The notes under the pieces are model-generated. The model was not told where the DNA came from. It worked only from the letters and a program-made list of their open reading frames with translations, and did not search any database. The translations under genes and the position numbers were made by a program. From Cyanobacteria bacterium PR.3.49 (GTDB lineage Bacteria; Cyanobacteriota; Vampirovibrionia; Obscuribacterales; Obscuribacteraceae), in NCBI GenBank assembly GCA_013997645.1, contig PNKB01000015.1, forward strand, positions 1-48,630: a stretch of DNA of 48,630 nucleotides. The letters run 5' to 3'. Within the stretch, counting starts at the first letter, position 1. Every line of letters starts with the position of its first letter. Below, in pieces: positions 15,825-23,971 of this stretch.

Positions 15825-18437
15825 ATGAATAAGATGTCGTTCAATCATTTGTGCACGCCCTTCAATTGGCGAATCGCAACCCTCGTGGTGGCGGCCGCTG
15901 CATTGTTCGTCTTGCCCGTCATTCCGGCTTTCTCTCAAGCCAGCGACGGCCAGTTCTTCAACAATGCCCAAGGCACGATGGACGACTCCAATAACTCGAC
16001 GGCGCAAACCATTCGAGATATGGCTTGCTTGCGTTACAAGTGGCTGGAACTCAACCGTCGCTATGATCGGCTCGAGCCTGTAGACGATCCTGCACCGCGG
16101 GCAACTCCGGGCAGAAGACAGACCACACCTGAAAAGCGCAATGAATTCGAAACCGACGGGCGTTCGGCCAGACAGCCCGATGCCGGCCAATCAAATCTGA
16201 AGCAAACGGCAGATTCGAACACGCAAACTAAAGTGCTTGCCTACGACTCTTGCTTTGTTCCGTGCGGCAGCCCGGTCGGCTGGTTCTTGCAGGACGCAGA
16301 AGCCTGGAAATTTCCCAAATACACGGCTTACGGAGTTCCTTGCTATGTCCAGCCCAAAATGGAAGCAATGGACAAGGTCAAGACTTCCAGAGACGAAGCG
16401 ATCTTCGAAAAGGCAACCGGTTACAACCCGCCTGGCACCGGTCGGATCACGACATTTGGTTTGCCGATTTCGGATACGCAATTTCAAATAATCGACAGAG
16501 AAAACAATAACCGCATGCTCGAATTGCTTTCCGATCCGGAACGCTTCATGTGGGCTGCCAGCACTACCGGTCAGATGATGAACGGTTCTGCTGCCAACAG
16601 TCTTGCCGGTGTTGCCGAAAGCGCCTTCGATAATGCGGCCGCCCGGATTATCCAGGGTGACTCAACCAATTCTTTGATCAATCTGGCTAACGAAGCATCA
16701 GGCACGGGGCCAAATATCGGCTCTTATTACCGTCAAGTTTCAGATGCGGTCAAGCAAGTGCAAATCATGTATCACCGGGTCTATGTGCCCCTGGCGATTC
16801 TTTTCCTCTTGCCCGGCGCCGTTATCACACAGGTCAAATCGCTGGTCGCAGGCGGTTTTGCGCTCAAGGCGCAAGAAGCGCAAAGTCCCTTCGACGGATT
16901 GCTGCGCTCGTTCGTGGCGGTTTTCCTGATTCCTGCCACCCAGTTGATCGTCAGCTATGCCATCGACGTGGGCAATTCAATGGCTTACAGCGTCTACGAT
17001 CCGTGGGTGAACATTGAGCGGGTGAAAGAGTGGACTCACCAACTTTCATACAACAATAATCCGCGCACTAATTTCGACAACGCGATTTTGCCTCCGGAAG
17101 AACCGAACGCCCAGGGGCAGAGCGCCTGGGACAGATTGCTGTCCGGAGATATCTTCGGGGCCATTCTGCAATTCGTGATGGAGCAATTCGGATACGGTGA
17201 AGGTTTGGGCGGAAACGTTCCGGAAACCGTCACCATGGAAGAGCGTAATTCCTGGTTGTCGTCAATGTTGGAAATGGCTTTCAACTGGATGATGTGGTTT
17301 ATGTCCCAGTCGCTCATCATATTGACCGGCTTCCAGCTTGTCTTCATGTGCTATCTATTTTTGCTTGGTCCTCTGGCTGCGGCATTCTATGCCTGGCCTG
17401 ATTTGCAGAACGAAGGTAAACAGAGGCTTTTCAGAGGAGTTTTCGGCAACTGGATAGAAGCCGTAATTTCGCTCGCCCTCTGGCGTTTTTACTGGATGGT
17501 TATTCTCGCCATCATGACTCAACGCTTGATTTATGTCTCGCAATCGAGAGTGGCTACCAATCTGCAATGGGAAGTGGCTGTCTTCACCTGCCTGCTCGGC
17601 TTGATGTTGCACGTGCCTTTTAGTCCCTTCAAATTCGATCCGGCAGCGGCTCTCGAGAAAGTGGAAAAAGTTGCCAACGCCGGAGGCGGCGGTGGCGGTG
17701 GCGGCGGTGGCGGCGGCGGCGGTGGTGCCGGTGGCGGCGGTCAGACTGGCGGCGGCGGTGGCTTGCTGCAGTCCATGGCCCAGCAAGTGCAAAACTCCAA
17801 TATGTCTCCTGAAATGAAGCAAGAAGCCATGCAGGCGATCAATCAAACAGGAGCAGGACTTTCCACGTTTAGGGACGTCAACACTCGCGGCAGAGGCGAC
17901 GGAGACTTCCTCGGCATTCAAGGCGGAGGCAGTCGATCGGCTGGCGGAGGTGCCGACACTACCGGTGGTGGTGCCAGTCCGCCCATGACCGCGGCCGACA
18001 ACAACCTCACAGTCAATCCGAATCTCAGTCAGATGATAGCGGCCAACGCCATTCTGCCTCCATCCGATATGGCAGCAAGCGCTACCACGGCCGGATTGGG
18101 CACGGGCACAGGACCTGGCACCGGTACAGGACTTGACAGAGGTCCGACCGCGACTCCGTCCGATGCATCGGAAACCGGCTCCAGAGCCAATCCGGGTGTG
18201 CAGATTGCCGACTACGTGGCAGCAGCTCAAGGCAATGTGCAGACCATCGCCAGCGGCTTGCGCAGTGCTGGTATGCCCGAACAGCAAATCCAGGACTTCA
18301 TGCGGCAAAACAGTCCGCAGCAAATCGTCGCAGCACTCGATCCGGGAGGCTCAGGCTTCTTCCCCGGTGGTGGCGATGACGATGAGGGCGGCCAGCGCAG
18401 ACGGCCTCCCGTTGATGACGGTACCGATACCGCCTAG
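15825..18437 (+). CDS. VirB6/TrbL-like polytopic membrane protein with Gly-rich tail
   Basis: The 870 residues begin with an export signal (IATLVVAAAALFVLPVIPAF, cut near FSQ). After a soluble stretch with four Cys come the shared motif FGLPISDTQFQIIDRENNNR and DPERFMWAAST (about residues 212-250). Membrane segments follow: VYVPLAILFLLPGAVITQV, RSFVAVFLIPATQLIVSYA, SLIILTGFQLVFMCYLFLLG, a segment around WRFYWMVILAIM, and VAVFTCLLGLMLHV. This pattern (polytopic core with conserved Trp/Pro near the membrane) is that of VirB6/TrbL, the inner-membrane channel of type IV secretion. A tract of about 17 Gly (near residue 621-650) starts a disordered Gly/Thr/Pro tail. The next gene is its paralogue. 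A second ATG nine bases on (15834) is also usable. Confidence 0.83.
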   Translation: MNKMSFNHLCTPFNWRIATLVVAAAALFVLPVIPAFSQASDGQFFNNAQGTMDDSNNSTAQTIRDMACLRYKWLELNRRYDRLEPVDDPAPRATPGRRQTTPEKRNEFETDGRSARQPDAGQSNLKQTADSNTQTKVLAYDSCFVPCGSPVGWFLQDAEAWKFPKYTAYGVPCYVQPKMEAMDKVKTSRDEAIFEKATGYNPPGTGRITTFGLPISDTQFQIIDRENNNRMLELLSDPERFMWAASTTGQMMNGSAANSLAGVAESAFDNAAARIIQGDSTNSLINLANEASGTGPNIGSYYRQVSDAVKQVQIMYHRVYVPLAILFLLPGAVITQVKSLVAGGFALKAQEAQSPFDGLLRSFVAVFLIPATQLIVSYAIDVGNSMAYSVYDPWVNIERVKEWTHQLSYNNNPRTNFDNAILPPEEPNAQGQSAWDRLLSGDIFGAILQFVMEQFGYGEGLGGNVPETVTMEERNSWLSSMLEMAFNWMMWFMSQSLIILTGFQLVFMCYLFLLGPLAAAFYAWPDLQNEGKQRLFRGVFGNWIEAVISLALWRFYWMVILAIMTQRLIYVSQSRVATNLQWEVAVFTCLLGLMLHVPFSPFKFDPAAALEKVEKVANAGGGGGGGGGGGGGGGAGGGGQTGGGGGLLQSMAQQVQNSNMSPEMKQEAMQAINQTGAGLSTFRDVNTRGRGDGDFLGIQGGGSRSAGGGADTTGGGASPPMTAADNNLTVNPNLSQMIAANAILPPSDMAASATTAGLGTGTGPGTGTGLDRGPTATPSDASETGSRANPGVQIADYVAAAQGNVQTIASGLRSAGMPEQQIQDFMRQNSPQQIVAALDPGGSGFFPGGGDDDEGGQRRRPPVDDGTDTA
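17685..17762 (+). repeat. GGC/GGT polyglycine microsatellite
   Basis: Nearly pure GGN codons encode about 17 consecutive Gly, one Ala, then more Gly in the first VirB6-like protein. As the unit is three bases, expansion or loss changes length without a frameshift. Shorter versions occur in four other genes of the window. Confidence 0.85.
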
Positions 18438-18501
18438 GAGTGATCACCGGCAGCAGTGAAACTCCCGAAAGATTTACAAAGAACGCAAGGATGGATCTCA
18501 T

Positions 18502-21500
18502 ATGAGTGGAAGAAGAAAAACGGCAACAACGTTTATAGCGCGATTAACGCTCGTGCTGCTTCTTGTCGGATTCGTGCCCCTGGCTGTCGATGCGCAAAAC
18601 CCGCCGGGTGGCGGCGCCGGCGGCGGACAGGGCGATCCGCGTGACGCCAACCCCGGCTCCGCCGCGCTCAATATGCGCCATTTCTATTACCGGATGAAAA
18701 ACGCAAAGGAATATGCTGCCTCCGAATTTGGTGGCGCGGACGTTCTTGTTGAACGCGGTGCCTCAACCGGAAGGGCCAGAATCACTAATGGTATTCGCAA
18801 TCTTGCCAATGGTAATTTCAGGGGTGCACTGCAAGCGGCCATGGGACAAGATGGTCGAGGACCGAAAGAATCGGTTGGACCCGGTACTGTTAAAACTCAG
18901 TCAGGACCTACGTTTGCCTGGCCAGTGCCGGTGCCTCCAGGCATTCCGTCTACGGTTCCGACCAAGCGCGATGAAGCCATCAACAAAAACGAATTGAAAA
19001 CCTTTGGTTATCCTGTGTCTGATACGCAGTTTCAGTTGATCCAGCGCTATAACCAGAACATCATGCTCGAGCAATTGGCTAACCCCGAGCGCTTTATGTG
19101 GGCGGCCAATACTTTGGGCGGGCTGCAATCGACGGCGGCGGCGAACTCGGCCAACAACATGGCGACCAACCAGGCCATTAGTGCCATCGATTTCAGTAAG
19201 AAGTATCTGGTCAACTTTACTGCCGAGCAAGGGAACGTTTGGCACAGACTGCGCGATCAGCTCTTTATTCCGATGGCGCTTCTTTTGCTCTTGCCCGGTG
19301 CCGTGCTCGCCCAGGTTAAAGCAATCGTTGCTCAAGGCTCTCCTTCCTGGGCCCAGGCTGACAGTCCGATCGAAGGCATTACCCGTTCGATCATTGCCAT
19401 ATTTCTCATTCCGGCAACATTCCTCGTAATTAACTACGGTATTGACGTCTCCAACTCGATTACCTTTACTATCGCCGATGAATACAGGCGTATCTTCGGC
19501 ACCGACATGTACGAAGATGCAATCTGCCACGAAAAACGCGCTCTGGCAATAAACCCTGCCAACCGCCGCGAAAACGCCATTCACGAGGAGGAAACTCCGG
19601 TCAGCCGAGGACCTTCCGTATGGTCTTCCTTTGAAGGCTTGAACTCGACCGTGCGTGAGTATGACCCCTGCTTGGGAGTTGATAACACACGCGTTCCGGA
19701 TGAAAATTTCGTGCAGGCGAAAAATTTCAACCGACTGGCAAAAGGTTTGACCAATACCGGTCTGACTGCCGCCTGGAACATCATGAGTGCTTTCCAGATG
19801 GCCTATTTGTATTACCTCTGGTGCATGGGACCGATTGCCGCCGCCTTGTGGGTCTGGCCGGTCGGACCGATGCGCGGCGCGCTCAAGAGCTGGATCGAAG
19901 GTGTAATAACTATCTGCTTCTGGAGTTTGTTCTGGAATACGACGGTTCTCCTTCTTGCTTGCTTTAAGGGGGTCGGAGACGACGGTTCCATTATCGTTAC
20001 GGCCTTGAATACTCTGGCCAACTTGTCGGTCAAGAAAGCATTCGACTTCGCCGGTCTGGTGGCAGAAGGCGGGGCCGCTGCTGCAGGCAAGATGCAGGAA
20101 GCCATGCAAGGTGGTGGCGGTGGCGGTGGCGCCAGCAGAGGCGGTGCTGGTGGCACAGGTGGTGCCGGCGGTACAGGTGGTCAGGGTACGCCCGGCAGCA
20201 GCACCAGTGGACCGGGTTCAAGGGGATCGGTCAGCGGCCCTGGATCGGGAGCCGATCAAGGAACTTTGGCTGGTCCGGGAGGATCGCTCGCCCTTTCGCC
20301 TTCTCTGGGCACAGGAGGAGATCTTTCCACCGGAGCCCTTATTCCCAGAGGTGGAGATATCGATCCGGCAACCGGTTTGCCGCGCAGCTTGAGCGGTCCT
20401 GGTGTAGACCCGGGCTTGCCGCCACAAGAGCGCACCAATATGGGCATGCGCGGCGGTGCCGGCGATGCCACCGAAGCGGCAGCTCTTGCCGCTCTGGGAG
20501 CCAACGGCATGCCGCCTTCGGCAGAACGCAGCCAGGCCTTCCAAGAACTCAAACGCCAGGACGACATGGGGCACCCGGCAGCCACAGCGGTCATGGAGGC
20601 TCTTGCACGCACCCAGCCGGGAGATCTGGACAAGGCGATGGGCGGCGATGCGGCCGCTGCAGCGCGACTGCAGGCAGCGACTGGTTTGAGCGGACAGACA
20701 CTCAACGACGCTCTGCGCGGCGATCCCACAGCGATGATGACGGCAGCAGCAGTTGTCGGAGCGGCCGGATCGGCAGGAGCTGCCGGACAGCTTATGGCTC
20801 GTGCCGAAGCCGGTGACAGGCAGGCCATTGCCCAATTGGAAGGACGCACAGGAGTGGATGCGGGCACGCTCATCAACGCGGCCAGAGGAGACGAGGGAGC
20901 GCAAACAGCCGTCATGGCCAGAGCCGGCCTTGACGATTCTGTACGCGAAGCGGCTCTGCGCAACGGCGATCCTATTTGCGGGGCAGCCGTGCAGGCCGCC
21001 GATATGATGTATGCTCGCAATGCCGCCACCGGTGACTACACGCAGATTGCTGCCTACGACCCGGGCACCGGCAGATTTGCCGCCAGCGACACCCAGGGCA
21101 ATATCTTTGCAGGCAGCGACGGTAAGCCGCTTATCTCTTTTGATTCGACTTCGGGTGTCTACCGCACCGCTGATGGTGCAGGAGTCGGTTTCGATTCTGG
21201 TACCGGACAGTGGATGGCCAGGGACGCCAATGGTTCTACCGGCGGTGGCATCGTCTACGACATCAACGACAGGCAATTCGAAGTTGCCGGCACCGGTGCA
21301 AAAGTCGATTATGCCAATGGCGGCTTCACGGCGGCCGGCACGGGCGGCAATGTCGTCTGGGATGCGCAGCAAAACCGCTTCCAGGACGCCAGCACCGGCG
21401 GAGTCGTCATGTCCGATCCGGGCGGATCCGGTCAATGGTTCCGCGTCGCTCCGGACGGTCAGGGCATCGAGCGTTTTGCCGGCGGAGCCGCCGGACAAGC

Positions 21501-23757
21501 ATCTTGGGCTCGCGATGCCAGTGCACCGATGGAATTGCGCAATGGTGAAGTGATCGCTCAAGGCACCAACGGCAATGTCGTATTCGATCAAATGCAAGGC
21601 CGATTCGAGGCTCGCAACGCCGATGTCGGCGTACAATTCGATCGCGGCAGCAATCAATGGTATGCCCAAGGCTCCTCCGGACAGGTCGCCTATTCGGTCG
21701 AGTCGGGACGCTTCAACGCTACCGGCAGCAGCGAAGGGGTCACCTACTCGGGTGGTCAGTGGTCAGTCGACGGCACTGGAGGCCGAGTAGTTTTTGACGC
21801 CACCCAGGGACGTTATGAAGTAGCGGGCGCTAATGCGCCGGTCTCTTTCGACAGAGCGAGCAACGGTTGGGTCGCTGCAGACACTGCCGGGCAGATTCGC
21901 TTCGACAAGCAAGACATGCGCTTCGAGACAAGTCAGGGTGCCGCGGCAGTTGTGGATCCCAACGGGACCGGAAGATGGTACGCTGCCTCCGCCGATGGTG
22001 CAGTGCAAGTGCTGTCGCCGGCCTCCAGCGGTTCGGCAACCTGGTCGCCAGCCGGTGCAGACTCGCCGGTCAGCTATTCGAACGGAGCTTACGTCGCCCA
22101 GGGTTCGGGCGGGTCTGTCTTCTTCGATCAACAAGCCGGTCAGTGGGAATTGCGTCAGCAGAATGCTCAAGGCCAATATGTCGACACCAATATCGCCATG
22201 GCCCGCGATTCGGCATCAGGTAACTGGGTGGCCGCCGGCACCGGCGGTCAGGTCGTGCTCGATCCAGCTACCAGAAGTCTGGAAATGTATGGATCGAACG
22301 TCGCAGTCGCACGCGATGCAACCGGTTCGTTCGTGGCAGCCAACACCGGCGGCACCGTCTTCCTGGATACGCAAAACGCATCGGGAGCCAGATGGGAAGT
22401 GCGCGGTACGGATACACCAGTCATGCAAGGACCGAGCGGTCAGTGGGTGGCCGCCGACAGCCGCGGTGGGGTCGTCTGGGATGCCCAGCAAAACCGCTTC
22501 GAGCAAGCCGGAACCAATGTGCCGGCCTACAGAGATCCGGGTGGTTCCGGATGGTATTCTGTGGCTGCCAACGGCATGGTCACTCAATTGGGCTCGGACA
22601 GCCAGTGGAGGTCGATCGATCCGGCTACGTCGCCGATTCGTGTCGACGGAAGCGGTGCAATCACTGCCGCTTCGACAAACGGCATGATCCAGTTCGACCA
22701 GCGCGACAACCGCTGGGAAATTGCCGGCACCAATCAAGCCGTTCAATACGACTCGAGAAGTCAGCAATGGGTCGCTCCTGAATCAGGCGGCCGCGTAGCT
22801 TACGACTTCAACGACAAACGCCTGGAAGTCTTGGGACCATCCGGCAGGACCACGGACGTTCCTGTAGTGTCGGATCCGGGCGGTCGCGGCTATTACGCCT
22901 TCGCCTCCAATGGCGAAGTGCGCCAGCTCGACTCGAGCGGCGGTTCATGGAGAGCAGTCGATCAAGGAGCCGGAGTGGCCTTCACCAACGGTCAATTGAT
23001 TTCGACTGCGTCGATTGCGCCGAATGATCCGACTCGCACGCCGCAAGTCGTCTTCGATACGCAGCAAGGCCGTTGGGAAGTGCAAAACAATCCCAACGCG
23101 GGCTACAACGGCATACCTGTAACTCAGGTCGGTGGCGGCTTCTATGCCGACGGCACCGGACGCCAGATCGAATACGATCTGAACAACCGCCGCTTCGAGC
23201 TGGCCGGCTCTGAAAGACCGGTCGAGTATCAACGCGGCCAAGGTTGGACATACGCCGGAACTGGCGAGCAAGTGGCGCTCAGATTACCGGATGGAGGCTG
23301 GACCGCAGGCACTCATGCCTCGACGGATCCGACTCAGGTGACCAGAGGCTACGATCCATTCGCCAACCCTTCCTGGAGACAGGACGCAATTGAGTACCGC
23401 GCCGATGCCGGTTACGGTCATGGACACATTGAAGTCGGACACGGCCATATTCAGGCTCAAATCGGGCCCGACCATGCCCATATCGATGTGGCCAATGGCG
23501 CCATCATGGACGCACAGCGAAAAGAAGGCAATCCTTTGACCGGCAATGCCGGCAAGGCCATCACCGCCGCTGGTGTAGGAGCCGCCATCTGGCAGCAGTG
23601 GTCGAATATAAGCAACCGCATGAATCGCGGTCAGCAAGGACCAGCTCAATCGCTGCAGGACATGATGCGCAAAGGAGGCGGTTCGGTCAAAAAGAAAGAC
23701 AATCGCAAAATAATTGACTACGACGAATACGGCAATCCTATTTACGACAAGAGGTAA
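18502..23757 (+). CDS. Giant VirB6-like membrane protein with tandem FD/YD hairpin repeats
   Basis: The 1751 residues start at an ATG after AAGGATGG. Signal peptide: LTLVLLLVGFVPLAVDAQ. Residues 165-490 match the preceding VirB6-like gene: FGYPVSDTQFQLIQRYNQN, NPERFMWAANTLGG, then membrane segments LFIPMALLLLLPGAVLAQV, RSIIAIFLIPATFLVINYG, AFQMAYLYYLWCMGPIAAAL and ICFWSLFWNTTVLLLACF. A Gly-rich linker (535-630) leads to an Ala-rich helical part (about 640-840, units like LMARAEAGDRQAIAQLEGRT). Residues about 847-1602 are some 35 beta-hairpin units of about 18 residues. The tail has a His-rich block (1638-1662) and ends YDEYGNPIYDKR. Extended VirB6 proteins exist in Rickettsiales; the repeat domain here is one I do not recognise. 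It probably projects outside the inner membrane. Confidence 0.88.
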   Translation: MSGRRKTATTFIARLTLVLLLVGFVPLAVDAQNPPGGGAGGGQGDPRDANPGSAALNMRHFYYRMKNAKEYAASEFGGADVLVERGASTGRARITNGIRNLANGNFRGALQAAMGQDGRGPKESVGPGTVKTQSGPTFAWPVPVPPGIPSTVPTKRDEAINKNELKTFGYPVSDTQFQLIQRYNQNIMLEQLANPERFMWAANTLGGLQSTAAANSANNMATNQAISAIDFSKKYLVNFTAEQGNVWHRLRDQLFIPMALLLLLPGAVLAQVKAIVAQGSPSWAQADSPIEGITRSIIAIFLIPATFLVINYGIDVSNSITFTIADEYRRIFGTDMYEDAICHEKRALAINPANRRENAIHEEETPVSRGPSVWSSFEGLNSTVREYDPCLGVDNTRVPDENFVQAKNFNRLAKGLTNTGLTAAWNIMSAFQMAYLYYLWCMGPIAAALWVWPVGPMRGALKSWIEGVITICFWSLFWNTTVLLLACFKGVGDDGSIIVTALNTLANLSVKKAFDFAGLVAEGGAAAAGKMQEAMQGGGGGGGASRGGAGGTGGAGGTGGQGTPGSSTSGPGSRGSVSGPGSGADQGTLAGPGGSLALSPSLGTGGDLSTGALIPRGGDIDPATGLPRSLSGPGVDPGLPPQERTNMGMRGGAGDATEAAALAALGANGMPPSAERSQAFQELKRQDDMGHPAATAVMEALARTQPGDLDKAMGGDAAAAARLQAATGLSGQTLNDALRGDPTAMMTAAAVVGAAGSAGAAGQLMARAEAGDRQAIAQLEGRTGVDAGTLINAARGDEGAQTAVMARAGLDDSVREAALRNGDPICGAAVQAADMMYARNAATGDYTQIAAYDPGTGRFAASDTQGNIFAGSDGKPLISFDSTSGVYRTADGAGVGFDSGTGQWMARDANGSTGGGIVYDINDRQFEVAGTGAKVDYANGGFTAAGTGGNVVWDAQQNRFQDASTGGVVMSDPGGSGQWFRVAPDGQGIERFAGGAAGQASWARDASAPMELRNGEVIAQGTNGNVVFDQMQGRFEARNADVGVQFDRGSNQWYAQGSSGQVAYSVESGRFNATGSSEGVTYSGGQWSVDGTGGRVVFDATQGRYEVAGANAPVSFDRASNGWVAADTAGQIRFDKQDMRFETSQGAAAVVDPNGTGRWYAASADGAVQVLSPASSGSATWSPAGADSPVSYSNGAYVAQGSGGSVFFDQQAGQWELRQQNAQGQYVDTNIAMARDSASGNWVAAGTGGQVVLDPATRSLEMYGSNVAVARDATGSFVAANTGGTVFLDTQNASGARWEVRGTDTPVMQGPSGQWVAADSRGGVVWDAQQNRFEQAGTNVPAYRDPGGSGWYSVAANGMVTQLGSDSQWRSIDPATSPIRVDGSGAITAASTNGMIQFDQRDNRWEIAGTNQAVQYDSRSQQWVAPESGGRVAYDFNDKRLEVLGPSGRTTDVPVVSDPGGRGYYAFASNGEVRQLDSSGGSWRAVDQGAGVAFTNGQLISTASIAPNDPTRTPQVVFDTQQGRWEVQNNPNAGYNGIPVTQVGGGFYADGTGRQIEYDLNNRRFELAGSERPVEYQRGQGWTYAGTGEQVALRLPDGGWTAGTHASTDPTQVTRGYDPFANPSWRQDAIEYRADAGYGHGHIEVGHGHIQAQIGPDHAHIDVANGAIMDAQRKEGNPLTGNAGKAITAAGVGAAIWQQWSNISNRMNRGQQGPAQSLQDMMRKGGGSVKKKDNRKIIDYDEYGNPIYDKR
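21040..23310 (+). repeat. About 35 tandem FD/YD beta-hairpin repeats, ~18 residues each
   Basis: Two unit types alternate. Type A reads V-x-[FYW]-D-x4-R-[FWY]-E-x2-G (VVFDATQGRYEVAG, IEYDLNNRRFELAG, IQFDQRDNRWEIAG). Type B reads V-x-x-D-x-x-S/G-x-x-W-V-A-x-G/D (VQYDSRSQQWVAPE, VSFDRASNGWVAAD). Four longer inserts of the form DPGGSG-x-WY-x-VA-x-(D/N)G start near 21402, 21946, 22521 and 22861. Two units share VVWDAQQNRF with almost the same DNA (near 21352 and 22471), a sign of recent duplication. Confidence 0.85.
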
Positions 23758-23769
23758 TTTGATTTCCGG

Positions 23770-23794
23770 CGGGGAGTCGGCACGCGGCTCCCCG
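23770..23794 (+). other. GC-rich hairpin after the giant gene
   Basis: CGGGGAG (23770-23776) pairs with CTCCCCG (23788-23794), loop tcggcacgcgg. There is no T-tract, so it may protect or process the transcript rather than end it. Confidence 0.4.
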
Positions 23795-23909
23795 ATTAGA
23801 CCAGTGAGGAAGCAGCGGAAAAAAACGGAAAATTATAGGATAGAGAAAGACCGGAACCTGTTTGACCAGGGTTTCAAGACGTTGCAAATTCAATAGAGCA
23901 GATTGAAAG

Positions 23910-23940
23910 CCGCAGGAGGAGGGGTTCTCTCTTCCTGCGG
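23910..23940 (+). other. 8-bp hairpin before the DUF2225-like gene
   Basis: CCGCAGGA (23910-23917) pairs with TCCTGCGG (23933-23940), 15-base loop, 31 bases before the next ATG. Only weak T-rich sequence follows, so an attenuator or RNA-processing site is as likely as a terminator. Together with the hairpin at 23770 it sets this 214-bp gap apart from the tight spacing elsewhere in the locus. Confidence 0.4.
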
Positions 23941-23971
23941 GTATTAATATAGAAGATGGTGGTCAGAGTCC

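Noticed and set aside
17355-18323. 322-codon minus-strand open frame
   Set aside because: Opposite the first VirB6-like gene; its Ala/Thr run is just the polyglycine tract read backwards.
18901-20109. 402-codon minus-strand open frame
   Set aside because: It lies opposite the conserved VirB6-like core; its product is low-complexity and without motifs.
20218-21669. 483-codon minus-strand open frame opposite the giant gene
   Set aside because: It is antiparallel to the repeat region, has no ribosome site or family likeness, and results from the codon bias of the GGC/GAC-rich plus-strand gene. The repeat pattern proves that the plus strand is coding.
18502-23757. RHS/contact-dependent toxin
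   Set aside because: The repeat spacing differs from the YD consensus, no RHS core or variable toxin tip is visible, and the N-terminus is a VirB6-like membrane domain.
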